Positions 39,517 through 47,517 of a DNA stretch of 64,000 nt are shown here, piece after piece. Each line of letters opens with the position of its first letter. Within the stretch, counting starts at the first letter, position 1. This DNA is from VRUE01 sp963805475 (GTDB taxonomy: Bacteria > Actinomycetota > Thermoleophilia > Solirubrobacterales > 70-9). Both the position numbers and the translations under genes were made by a program. Location: contig CAWDUO010000008.1 in the NCBI GenBank assembly GCA_963805475.1, forward strand, positions 62,001 to 126,000, in the 5' to 3' direction. The notes beneath the pieces are model-generated. The model ran no database searches, was not told the origin of the DNA, and worked only from the letters and a program-made list of their open reading frames with translations.

Positions 39517-40863
39517 ATGCCTGAAAGAAGACTGTTTGGCACGGATGGGGTGCGGGGGGAGGCGGGAACGTTTCTCACTGCGGAGTTGGCCCTTTCACTC
39601 GGCCGTGCGGCGACGGCGTCGCAGGAGGCAGAGCGGCCGCAGGTGCTGATCGTGCGGGACACGCGCGAGTCGGGGCCGATGCTGGAAGCGGCGCTGGCGG
39701 CCGGGGTCGCCGAGGCGGGCGGCGACGCGTTGTGCGCCGGCGTGCTGCCGACGCCGGCCGCCGCGGTCCTAGTGCGCAAGCTCGGGCTCGATCTGGCCGC
39801 GGTCGTCTCCGCCTCGCACAACCCCTACAAGGACAACGGGATCAAGTTCTTCGGCGCGAACGGCAGCAAGCTCGACGACGCGACCGAGTCCCGCATCGAG
39901 TCCTTCCTCCACGACCGCGTTCGCCCTTTGTCGGCCACAGCTCGACAAACAGCGAACGCCACGCTGAAGGTTGGCGACGTCCGGGAGCTCGGCGGCGGCG
40001 AAGAGGATTATCTCCGTGCCCTGGAGGCCGCCTTCCCGCTCGACCTCTCCGGCGTCAGGGTGGCGCTGGACTGCGCCAACGGCGCCACGCACCGGGTCGG
40101 GCCGGCGATCTTCGAGCGGCTCGGGGCCGAGGTCGAGTCGATCGCGGTCGAGCCCGACGGGCGCAACATCAACGACGGCTGCGGCTCGACCCACCTCGAC
40201 AACCTCGCCGCCCACGTCGCCTCCAGCGGCGCCGCGGTCGGCTTCGCCTTCGACGGCGACGGCGACCGGGTGCTGGCGGTCGACGGCGAGGGCCGCGCGC
40301 ACGACGGCGACGAGCTGATCGCGCTGCTGGCGCGCGGGCAGGCGGCGCGCGGCGAGCTCGGCGGCGGCGTCGCGGTCACCGTGATGAGCAACTACGGCTT
40401 CCACCGGGCGATGGGCGAGGCGGGGATCGAGGCGGCGACGACGAAGGTCGGCGACCGCTACGTGCTCGACGAGTTGCGCGGACGCGGCTGGGCGCTGGGC
40501 GGCGAGCAGTCGGGCCACATCATCGACATGCGCTTCGCCGCTACCGGCGACGGCATCGCGGCGGCGCTGATGACGATGCGCGAGCTCGGCGGCCGTGAGC
40601 TCGCCTCGGTCGCGGCGATGGAGAAGCTGCCGCAGAGGCTGGTCAACGTCGAGGTCGCCGATCGCGAGGCGATCGCCGGCGCGAGCGCCGTCTGGGAGGC
40701 GGTCGAGCGCGAGGGCGCCGAGCTGGAGGGTCGCGGCCGCGTCCTCCTGCGCCCCTCCGGCACCGAGCCGCTGGTCCGCGTGATGGCCGAGGCGCCGACC
40801 GCCGAGGAGGCCGCCGCCGTCTGCGAGCGCCTCGCCGAGCTGGTCCGTCGCGAGCTGGCCTGA
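39517..40863 (+). CDS. glmM: Phosphoglucosamine mutase with an in-frame palindrome insertion
   Basis: A 448-residue enzyme converting glucosamine-6-phosphate to glucosamine-1-phosphate for peptidoglycan. The N-terminus MPERRLFGTDGVRGEAG, the phosphoserine loop VVSASHNPYKDNGIKFFG (S100), the metal loop DGDGDRV, the sugar loop GGEQSGHII and the phosphate-binding RPSGTEPLVRVM are all present. Residues 134-148 (RVRPLSATARQTANA) are encoded by the palindrome 39917-39959, in the variable loop between domains 1 and 2. ATG 39517 gives the normal N-terminus. glmS follows after 29 bp. Confidence 0.96.
   Translation: MPERRLFGTDGVRGEAGTFLTAELALSLGRAATASQEAERPQVLIVRDTRESGPMLEAALAAGVAEAGGDALCAGVLPTPAAAVLVRKLGLDLAAVVSASHNPYKDNGIKFFGANGSKLDDATESRIESFLHDRVRPLSATARQTANATLKVGDVRELGGGEEDYLRALEAAFPLDLSGVRVALDCANGATHRVGPAIFERLGAEVESIAVEPDGRNINDGCGSTHLDNLAAHVASSGAAVGFAFDGDGDRVLAVDGEGRAHDGDELIALLARGQAARGELGGGVAVTVMSNYGFHRAMGEAGIEAATTKVGDRYVLDELRGRGWALGGEQSGHIIDMRFAATGDGIAAALMTMRELGGRELASVAAMEKLPQRLVNVEVADREAIAGASAVWEAVEREGAELEGRGRVLLRPSGTEPLVRVMAEAPTAEEAAAVCERLAELVRRELA
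39917..39959. repeat. 43-bp palindrome inside glmM
   Basis: Arms GCGTTCGCCCTTTGTCG and CGACAAACAGCGAACGC pair at 15 of 17 positions. It is nearly the same sequence as the intergenic copy after htpX (9985-10029), here translated in frame. Confidence 0.88.
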
Positions 40864-40892
40864 CCGGCGGCCCTCTACCCTTTACCGCCTCA

Positions 40893-42758
40893 ATGTGCGG
40901 AATCGTCGGATACGTCGGCTCGCGGCCCTGTCGCGACATCCTGCTCGCCGGGCTGGAGAAGCTCGAATACCGCGGCTACGACTCTGCCGGGGTCTCGACG
41001 ATCGAGGACGGGCGGGTCGAAAGCGTGCGCGCGGTCGGCAACCTCGCCAACCTGCGGGCGGCGCTCGAGGCCCGTGACGCGGCCACGGCGGAGGGCGGCG
41101 TCGCCGTCGCCACCGTCCCGGCGACGACCGGGATCGCCCACACCCGCTGGGCGACCCACGGGCGGGTCACCGAGCGCAACGCCCACCCCCACAGCGACGG
41201 CTCCGACCGCGTCCACATCGTGCTCAACGGGATCGTCGAGAACCACGCCAGGCTGCGCCACAAGCTGGAAGCCGAGGGGCGCGAGTTCAGCTCCGAAACC
41301 GACGCCGAGGTCGTCGCCCACCTGATCGCCAGCCGCTACGAGGGCGACCTGACCGCCGCCGTGCGCGCCGCCTTCGCCGAGCTGCGCGGCCACTACGCCT
41401 TCGTCGCCATGCACGCCGAGCGGCCCGAGGAGCTGGTCGGCGCGCGCAAGGAGTGCCCGCTGGTCGCCGGGATCGGCGAGGGCGAGACCTTCCTCGCCTC
41501 GGCGATCCCGGCCTTCCTCGCCGAGACGCGCCAGGCGCTGACGATCGAAAACGAGGAGATCGTGACGATCACCCGCGCGGGGGCGGCGATCACCGACCCG
41601 GAGGGCAACGCGGTGGCGCGCGAGCCCGAAGAGGTCGATTGGGACGAGGCCGCGGCCGAGAAGGCCGGCTATGAGACCTTCATGCTGAAGGAGATCCACG
41701 AACAGCCCGACTCGGTCGCCGAAACGATCGCCGGCCGCCTGCCCGGCGAGGACGGCGTCGATCTCTCCGAGGTCGGGCTGGACGACGAGTTCCTGCGCGG
41801 GCTGCGGCGGATCGTGATCGTCGCCGCCGGCACCTCCTACCACGCCGGCCTGGTCGGCCGCTACGCGATCGAGGAATGGGCGCGGGTGCCGGTGGAGATG
41901 GACGTCGCCTCCGAGTACCGCTACCGCAACCCCGTCGTCGGGACGGACGACCTGGTGATCGGGATCACCCAGTCGGGCGAGACCGCCGACACGCTGGCGG
42001 CGATGCGGCTGGCGCGCGAGCGCGGCGCGACCGTGCTGGCGATCACCAACGTGATGGGCTCGCAGGCGACGCGCGACGCAGACGCCGTCCTCTACACCCG
42101 CAGCGGCATGGAGATCAGCGTCGCCGCGACCAAGACCTTCGTCGCCCAGGTGGCGGCGATGTACCTGCTCGGGCTGCGCCTGGCCGAGCTGCGCGGGACG
42201 CTCCCGCCCGAGCGCCTATCCGAGCTCGTCGCCGAGATGAAGGCGCTGCCCTCGAAGGTCGAAGCGACGCTGGCCGGCTGCGAGGAGCAGGTGCGCGAGG
42301 TCGCCGCCGCGCATCAGGACGACGGCTTCTTCCTCTACCTCGGCCGCCACATCGGCCTGCCGGTCTGCCTCGAGGGGGCGCTGAAGCTGAAGGAGATCTC
42401 CTACATTCCGACCGACGCCTACGCCGCCGGCGAGATGAAGCACGGCCCGATCGCGCTGCTCGACGAGTCGACGCCGGTGGTCTGCGTGGCGACCGAGAGC
42501 CCGATCCTCGCCAAGGTCCTCTCCAACGTCGAAGAGGTGCGGGCGCGCGGCGCCCACACGATCGCGATCGCCACCGAGGGCGACGGGCGCGCCGCCGCGG
42601 TCGCCGAGCAGACGATCGAGGTCGCCGCCAGCGACTGGATCCTGCAGCCGATCCTCGCCGTGCTGCCGCTGCAGCTGCTCGCCTACGACATCGCCCGCGG
42701 GCGCGGGCTCAACGTCGACCAGCCGCGCAACCTGGCGAAGACGGTCACGGTCGAGTGA
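40893..42758 (+). CDS. glmS: Glutamine-fructose-6-phosphate aminotransferase (isomerising)
   Basis: A 621-residue enzyme making glucosamine-6-phosphate. The Ntn glutaminase domain starts MCGIVGYVGSRPCRDILLAG with the nucleophile cysteine exposed after Met removal, then THTRWATHG-like AHTRWATHGRVTERNAHPH. Two SIS sugar-phosphate domains follow (GITQSGETADT and SIS-type LYLGRHIGLPVCLEGALKLKE). It ends DQPRNLAKTVTVE as in the family. It follows glmM, giving the successive steps of the hexosamine pathway together. Confidence 0.97.
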   Translation: MCGIVGYVGSRPCRDILLAGLEKLEYRGYDSAGVSTIEDGRVESVRAVGNLANLRAALEARDAATAEGGVAVATVPATTGIAHTRWATHGRVTERNAHPHSDGSDRVHIVLNGIVENHARLRHKLEAEGREFSSETDAEVVAHLIASRYEGDLTAAVRAAFAELRGHYAFVAMHAERPEELVGARKECPLVAGIGEGETFLASAIPAFLAETRQALTIENEEIVTITRAGAAITDPEGNAVAREPEEVDWDEAAAEKAGYETFMLKEIHEQPDSVAETIAGRLPGEDGVDLSEVGLDDEFLRGLRRIVIVAAGTSYHAGLVGRYAIEEWARVPVEMDVASEYRYRNPVVGTDDLVIGITQSGETADTLAAMRLARERGATVLAITNVMGSQATRDADAVLYTRSGMEISVAATKTFVAQVAAMYLLGLRLAELRGTLPPERLSELVAEMKALPSKVEATLAGCEEQVREVAAAHQDDGFFLYLGRHIGLPVCLEGALKLKEISYIPTDAYAAGEMKHGPIALLDESTPVVCVATESPILAKVLSNVEEVRARGAHTIAIATEGDGRAAAVAEQTIEVAASDWILQPILAVLPLQLLAYDIARGRGLNVDQPRNLAKTVTVE

Positions 42759-42802
42759 GATTCCCCCGCGGCGCGGCCGATTCGTCTAGGATGCCGAGCC
42801 TC

Positions 42803-44359
42803 GTGAAGTCTCGTCTGCTCATCGCGGCGCTCGCGGCGGCCGCCATTATCGCCCTCGTGGCTGGCTGCGGCGGCTCGTCCTCCTCGGGCCACGACCTCGC
42901 CTCCCTGGCGCCGCCCAAGGCGCCGGTGTTCCTTGAAGGCACGGTGCGGCCCGAAGGGGAATTGAAGTCGAACGTCGACGCGATCGCCCAGAAGGTGGGG
43001 GGCGTCGAAAACCTCGGCGACCTGATCGTCGAAGAACTCGAAAAGCAGGCCAAGGGCGAAGGCGAACCGTTCGACTTCGCCACCGAAGTGGAACCGTGGC
43101 TGGGCGAACGCGGCGCGGTCTTCTTCGAGCGGCTGGAAGGCGAAGACTTCAAGGGCGCCGGCATGATCGTCGAATCGACCGACGCCGAAGCGACGCAGGA
43201 ATTCATCGACAAGCAGGTCAAGCAGAGCAGCGACCCCTACAAGTCCGCCTCCTACGAAGGCGTCGACTACCAGGTGGGCGGTTCTGAAGGCCAGGCGATC
43301 GGCGTCGTCGGCGACTCCCTGGTGATCGCCGAAGGCGAAAAGGTCTTCAAGGAAGTCGTTGACGCCTCCAAGGGCGAGGCGCTGGGCGACGAAGACACCT
43401 TCACCAAGGCGATCTCGGCCGCCTCCGACGGCAGCCTCGCCGACGTCTACGTCGACATCGGCGCGCTGATCGACCAGAACGGCGGCCAGATCAACCCGAC
43501 GGCGCGCGGCCTGCTCCAGAACGCCGGCATCGACCCGAGCGAAGCGACGGCGGTCGCCAGCGTCGTGCCCGGCGCCGAACAGGTCGCGGTCGAGCTGAGC
43601 AGCAACCTCGGCGGCGAGGAAGCGCCGACCGGCGACGCCTCGAAGCTGCTCGGCGAACTGCCCGGCGACGCGTTCGCCGGCTTCGCCGTCTCCGGCTTCG
43701 GCGAACAGCTCACCGAAGCGATCGACAGCCTCGACGAAGAAGGCATCGAAGGGACGGTTCCGCCGAACCAGCTGAAGAAGGGGCTGAAGGAAATCGGCAT
43801 CGACCTCGAAGGCGTGGCGGGCTCGCTCGAAGACGCCGCGGTCTTCGCCAGCGGCACCGGCAAGAACAACCTCGGCGGCGCCCTGGTGCTGAGCACGAAG
43901 GGCTCGCAGGCGACCAAGGCGGTCGAAAACATCGGCCTGCTTCTGCGCCAGGTCCACGTCCAGGGCGTCACCGCGCTGGGCGGCAAGTACAAGGGCTTCT
44001 CGATCCACAGCGAAGAACTCGGCAGCAAGCCGCTCGTCGTCGCGGCCACCGAAGGCAGGCTGGCGATCGGCTATGGCCTGGCGCCGACCCTGAACGGCCT
44101 GGTGAGCGGCTCGGGCAAGGGCAAGACCCTCTCCGAAGTCCCCGCCTACGAAGAAGCGGTCAGCGCCCTCGGCGGCACGCCGATCGGGGGCTTCGCCGAC
44201 GGCCAGGGCGCCCTGAAGCTCGCCGAATCGCTCGTTCCCGGCTCCAACGAAGGCTTCGCCAAGGCGAAGAAGTACCTGAGGAACATCGAGTTCCTCGCGC
44301 TCGGCAGCGTCAGCCAGGGCGAAGTGGCGACCGCCAAGCTGATCGTCGGCCTGAAGTAG
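42803..44359 (+). CDS. DUF3352-like exported lipoprotein
   Basis: About 518 residues, with a signal peptide ending in lipobox LVAGCGG. The rest is a Gly/Asp/Glu-rich globular protein with repeated motifs such as LPGDAFAGFAVSGFGEQL and GGFADGQGALKLAESL, matching DUF3352 proteins of unknown function. GTG 42803 lies 10 nt after TAGGAT, indicating a leaderless mRNA; the ATG at 42791 overlaps that box and is less likely. Glutamate is mostly encoded by GAA in this gene, whereas neighbours use almost only GAG. Confidence 0.82.
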   Translation: MKSRLLIAALAAAAIIALVAGCGGSSSSGHDLASLAPPKAPVFLEGTVRPEGELKSNVDAIAQKVGGVENLGDLIVEELEKQAKGEGEPFDFATEVEPWLGERGAVFFERLEGEDFKGAGMIVESTDAEATQEFIDKQVKQSSDPYKSASYEGVDYQVGGSEGQAIGVVGDSLVIAEGEKVFKEVVDASKGEALGDEDTFTKAISAASDGSLADVYVDIGALIDQNGGQINPTARGLLQNAGIDPSEATAVASVVPGAEQVAVELSSNLGGEEAPTGDASKLLGELPGDAFAGFAVSGFGEQLTEAIDSLDEEGIEGTVPPNQLKKGLKEIGIDLEGVAGSLEDAAVFASGTGKNNLGGALVLSTKGSQATKAVENIGLLLRQVHVQGVTALGGKYKGFSIHSEELGSKPLVVAATEGRLAIGYGLAPTLNGLVSGSGKGKTLSEVPAYEEAVSALGGTPIGGFADGQGALKLAESLVPGSNEGFAKAKKYLRNIEFLALGSVSQGEVATAKLIVGLK

Positions 44360-44370
44360 CGCCCGCCCGC

Positions 44371-44390
44371 GGCTAGTGAGAACACTAGCC
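44371..44390. promoter_or_regulatory. Perfect hairpin/operator overlapping the nnr -10 box
   Basis: GGCTAGTG-AGAA-CACTAGCC is a perfect 8-bp inverted repeat with a 4-nt loop. Its right arm overlaps TAGCCT (44386-44391), which lies 9 nt before the nnr ATG. It could be an operator or the terminator stem of the preceding gene. Confidence 0.5.
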
Positions 44391-44400
44391 TGAGCAACCG

Positions 44401-45855
44401 ATGGAGCCCTGGCTCAGCCCCCTCTACGACGCCGCCGGGATGCGGGCGGTCGACCGCTGGGCGATCGAGGAGCAGGGAGTTCCCGGCGCCGAGCTGATGG
44501 AGGCTGCCGGCACGGCGCTGGCCGAGGCGCTCGCCGGGTTGAGCCCGCAGGGCCCCATCCGGATCGTCTGCGGCAAGGGCAACAACGGCGGCGACGGCAG
44601 GGTGGCGGCGCGGCGGCTGGAGGCGATGGGGTTCGAGGTGGAGGCGCTCGATCTCTTCTCCGCCGAGCCGGAGGAGCTCGACAGCTGGCTGGCGGGGTCG
44701 GGAGCGGTCGTCGACGCGATCTTCGGCACCGGCTTCGCCGGCGCGCCGCGCGAGCCTGCCGCCGCCGCGATCGAGGCGATCAACCGCTGCGGCGCGCCGG
44801 TGGTCGCCTGCGACGTCGCCTCCGGCGTCGACGCTTCGAGCGGCGAGATCGCGGGCTCGGCGGTCGAGGCCGACGTCACGGTCAGCTTCCACGCCGCCAA
44901 GCTCGGCCACCGCGTCGCTCCCGGCAAGTGGCGCACGGGCGAGCTGCGGGTGGCGCCGATCGGGATTCCGGACGGCGCGCCGGCCGAGCCCGCCGGGGGC
45001 GAGATCGAGCCCGCCGTGCTCGGGCTGGCGCCGCGCCGCGGGCCGCGCTCGACCAAGTTCAGCTCCGGCCAGGTGACGATCGCGGGCGGCTCGCGCGGCC
45101 TGACCGGCGCGGTGCGGATGTCCTCGCTGGCGGCGATCCGGGCCGGCGCCGGCTACGCGACGGTGGCGGTGCCGGCCGAGCTCGAGCCGGTATTCGAAGC
45201 CGGCCAGCCGGAGGTGATGTCGGTCGGCTGCCCGGGCGGCGACGGCTGCCTCGCGCCGGCCTCGCTGAAGCCGCTGCTGGGCGCCTTCGAGCGCGCCGCG
45301 GCGGGCGTCTTCGGGCCGGGGCTGGGGCGCGACCCGGGCTCGGTCGAGCTGGCGCGCGAGGCGGTCCCGCGGATCGACGCGCCGCTGGTGCTCGACGCCG
45401 ACGGGCTCAACTGCTTCGCCGGCGAGCTCGGCGCGATCGCGGCGCGCGGCGCGCCGACTGTGCTCACCCCGCACGCCGGCGAGCTGGGGCGGCTGCTCGG
45501 CCGCGACCCGGAGGAGATCGGCGCCCACCGGCTCGCGGCGGCGCGCGAAGCGGCGCGGGCGGCAGCGGCCGTCGTCGTGCTCAAGGGCGACGACACGATC
45601 GTCGCCGACGGAGAGCGGGTCGCCGTCAACGCGCTCTCCGCGCCGGCCCTCGCCACCGCCGGGACCGGCGACGTCCTCTCGGGGATCCTCGCGGCGCTGC
45701 TCGCGCGCGGGCTCGAGCCGTTCGCCGCCGCCTGCGCCGCCGTCCTCGCCCACGCCCGCGCCGGCCGCGACGCCGCCGCCCGCATCGGCGCCGCCGAGTC
45801 CGTCATCGCCACTGATGTAATCGACTCCGTCCCCGCCGGACTGCGAACGTCCTAG
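44401..45855 (+). CDS. nnr: Bifunctional NAD(P)H-hydrate epimerase / ADP-dependent dehydratase
   Basis: A 484-residue repair enzyme for hydrated NAD(P)H. The N-terminal epimerase (YjeF_N; about 1-205) has GKGNNGGDG at 58-66 and a DVASGVDASSGE loop. The C-terminal carbohydrate-kinase-like dehydratase (about 215-484) has HAGELGRLLG, VVVLKGDDTIVADG and ALATAGTGDVLSGILAALLARG. ATG follows a TAGCCT box by 9 nt without a Shine-Dalgarno, so it is probably leaderless. Confidence 0.95.
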   Translation: MEPWLSPLYDAAGMRAVDRWAIEEQGVPGAELMEAAGTALAEALAGLSPQGPIRIVCGKGNNGGDGRVAARRLEAMGFEVEALDLFSAEPEELDSWLAGSGAVVDAIFGTGFAGAPREPAAAAIEAINRCGAPVVACDVASGVDASSGEIAGSAVEADVTVSFHAAKLGHRVAPGKWRTGELRVAPIGIPDGAPAEPAGGEIEPAVLGLAPRRGPRSTKFSSGQVTIAGGSRGLTGAVRMSSLAAIRAGAGYATVAVPAELEPVFEAGQPEVMSVGCPGGDGCLAPASLKPLLGAFERAAAGVFGPGLGRDPGSVELAREAVPRIDAPLVLDADGLNCFAGELGAIAARGAPTVLTPHAGELGRLLGRDPEEIGAHRLAAAREAARAAAAVVVLKGDDTIVADGERVAVNALSAPALATAGTGDVLSGILAALLARGLEPFAAACAAVLAHARAGRDAAARIGAAESVIATDVIDSVPAGLRTS

Positions 45856-45860
45856 CCCGC

Positions 45861-45906
45861 CGTTGTCGACCTTTTCCACACTGGGGTGGGGACAAAGTCG
45901 ACAGCG
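45861..45906. repeat. Degenerate palindrome, CTTTTTCCAC family, copy 3
   Basis: CGTTGTCGAC-CTTTTCCAC on the left and a partly matching GTGGGGACAAAGTCGACAGCG on the right. The outer eight bases still pair, but the inner core has diverged, so this copy looks older than those at 5960 and 24715. It sits between nnr and the CBS gene. Confidence 0.75.
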
Positions 45907-45940
45907 CGAGTCCGCCGGGTCGAATAATCTCGTCGCTACC

Positions 45941-46402
45941 GTGAAGACCGCCGCCGAGATCATGGACAGTTCCGTGCCGAGTGTCGCGCCCGACGCCGAC
46001 GCCCGCGGCGCGATCGAGCTGCTGGCGCAGACCGACAAGGGCGCGATCCCGGTAGTCGACGAGGAGCGCAAGGTGGTCGGCATCGTCAGCGAGTCCGACC
46101 TCGTGCTCAGCGAGGAGCAGTCGGACCTGCACCTGCCGCACTACCTCAACATCATGGGCGGGGTCGTCTTCGTCGGCTCGATGAAGGGCTTCGAGAAGCG
46201 CCTCGACAAGGCCTTCGCGACCAAGGTCTCGGAGCTGATGAGCGCCGACCCGGTGGTCGTCAAGGAGCACACCAGCGCCGAGAACGTCGCCAGGAAGATC
46301 GCCGACTCGCACCACAACCACCTGCCCGTGGTCGACGAGGAGGGCCGCCTCGCGGGGATGGTCACCCGGGCCGACGCGCTGGCTGCGCTCGTCGAGGAGT
46401 AG
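45941..46402 (+). CDS. Tandem CBS-domain protein
   Basis: A 153-residue protein made of two CBS motifs: TAAEIMDSSVPSVAPDADAR..GAIPVVDEERKVVGIVSESDL and SELMSADPVVVKEHTSAEN..HNHLPVVDEEGRLAGMVTRADAL. A longer insert between them (about 55-85) is typical of this subgroup. It probably binds adenine nucleotides as a regulatory unit. GTG 45941 lies 10 nt after TAATCT (45925-45930): leaderless. Followed 2 bp later by alr. Confidence 0.88.
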   Translation: MKTAAEIMDSSVPSVAPDADARGAIELLAQTDKGAIPVVDEERKVVGIVSESDLVLSEEQSDLHLPHYLNIMGGVVFVGSMKGFEKRLDKAFATKVSELMSADPVVVKEHTSAENVARKIADSHHNHLPVVDEEGRLAGMVTRADALAALVEE

Positions 46403-46404
46403 GC

Positions 46405-47517
46405 ATGCAGCGGGCGGTCGCCCGGATCGACCTCGGCGCGGTGCGCGACAACTGCGCCCGGCTGAAGGCCGAGCTGGGCGGGGCGGAGCTCTGCGCGGTG
46501 GTCAAGGCCGACGGCTACGGCCACGGCGAGCAGGCCTGCGCCGAGGCGGCCCTGGCCGGCGGCGCGACCCGGCTCGCGGTGGCGACCGCCGCGGAGGCGG
46601 CGCGGATCGGCCGCCGCCTCGCCCACGCGCCGCTGCTGACGATGGGGGCGCTGACGCCGGAGGAGCTCGACACGGCGCTCGAGGCCGGCTCCGAGCTCTC
46701 CGTCTGGCGGCGCGGCTTCCTCGACCACCTCGCCGAGCGCGCCCGCGCGCACGGCCGGCCGGCCCGCGTCCACGTCAAGCACGACAGCGGCATGGGACGT
46801 CTCGGCAACCCCGATCCCACCGCGGTGCTGGAGCTGCTCCGCGCCTGCGCCGCGAGCCCCGACCTCGAGCCGGCCGGCGTCTGGACGCACTTCGCCACCG
46901 CCGACGAACCGGGAGCCGACGGGGGCTTCTTCGATGAGCAGCTGGAGCGCTTCGCGGCCGTCGCCGAGGCGGCGCGCGAGGCGGTCCCCGGAATCCTCGT
47001 CCACGCCGCCAACAGCGCCGCGGTCTTCCGCGACCGGGGCGCCCACTTCGACATGGCGCGCTGCGGCGTCGCCGTCTACGGCCTCGACCCCTTCCAGGGC
47101 GACCCGGCCGAGCGCGGCCTGCGCCCGGCGCTCTCCCTGCGCTCCTATGTCGCCGACCTCAAGAGGTTCGCGGCGGGCGACAGCGCCGGCTACGGCCGCA
47201 CCTGGCGGGCCGAGCGCGACACCCGCGTCGGCGTGCTGCCGCTCGGCTACGGCGACGGCGTCCGCCGCGGGCTCTCCAACGACGCCGAGGTGCTGATCGG
47301 CGGCCGGAGATACCCGCTCGTCGGCACCGTCTCGATGGACAACGTCACCGTCGACCTCGGCCCCGGCGCCGAAGTCGAGCCCGGCGCCGAGGCGGTGCTG
47401 ATCGGCTCGCAGGGCTCCGAGACGATCCTCGCCGAGGAGCTCGCCCGGCGCCTGGGGACGATCAACTACGAGATCACCTGCGGCATCTCGGCCCGCGTCC
47501 CCCGGGTGGAGGCTTGA
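46405..47517 (+). CDS. alr: Alanine racemase
   Basis: A 370-residue PLP enzyme giving D-alanine for peptidoglycan. The PLP lysine K34 lies in AVVKADGYGHG. RVHVKHDSGMGRLG and the second catalytic base in GDSAGYGRTW are present, as is SMDNVTVDLG. The ATG is directly downstream of the CBS gene. The stop overlaps the start of the nucleotidyltransferase gene (TTGA). Confidence 0.95.
   Translation: MQRAVARIDLGAVRDNCARLKAELGGAELCAVVKADGYGHGEQACAEAALAGGATRLAVATAAEAARIGRRLAHAPLLTMGALTPEELDTALEAGSELSVWRRGFLDHLAERARAHGRPARVHVKHDSGMGRLGNPDPTAVLELLRACAASPDLEPAGVWTHFATADEPGADGGFFDEQLERFAAVAEAAREAVPGILVHAANSAAVFRDRGAHFDMARCGVAVYGLDPFQGDPAERGLRPALSLRSYVADLKRFAAGDSAGYGRTWRAERDTRVGVLPLGYGDGVRRGLSNDAEVLIGGRRYPLVGTVSMDNVTVDLGPGAEVEPGAEAVLIGSQGSETILAEELARRLGTINYEITCGISARVPRVEA

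Noticed and set aside
45863..45940. An N-terminal extension of the CBS protein starting inside the palindrome (STFST-type peptide)
   Set aside because: The -10 box TAATCT at 45925 lies downstream of that start, and the leaderless GTG at 45941 gives the normal N-terminus.
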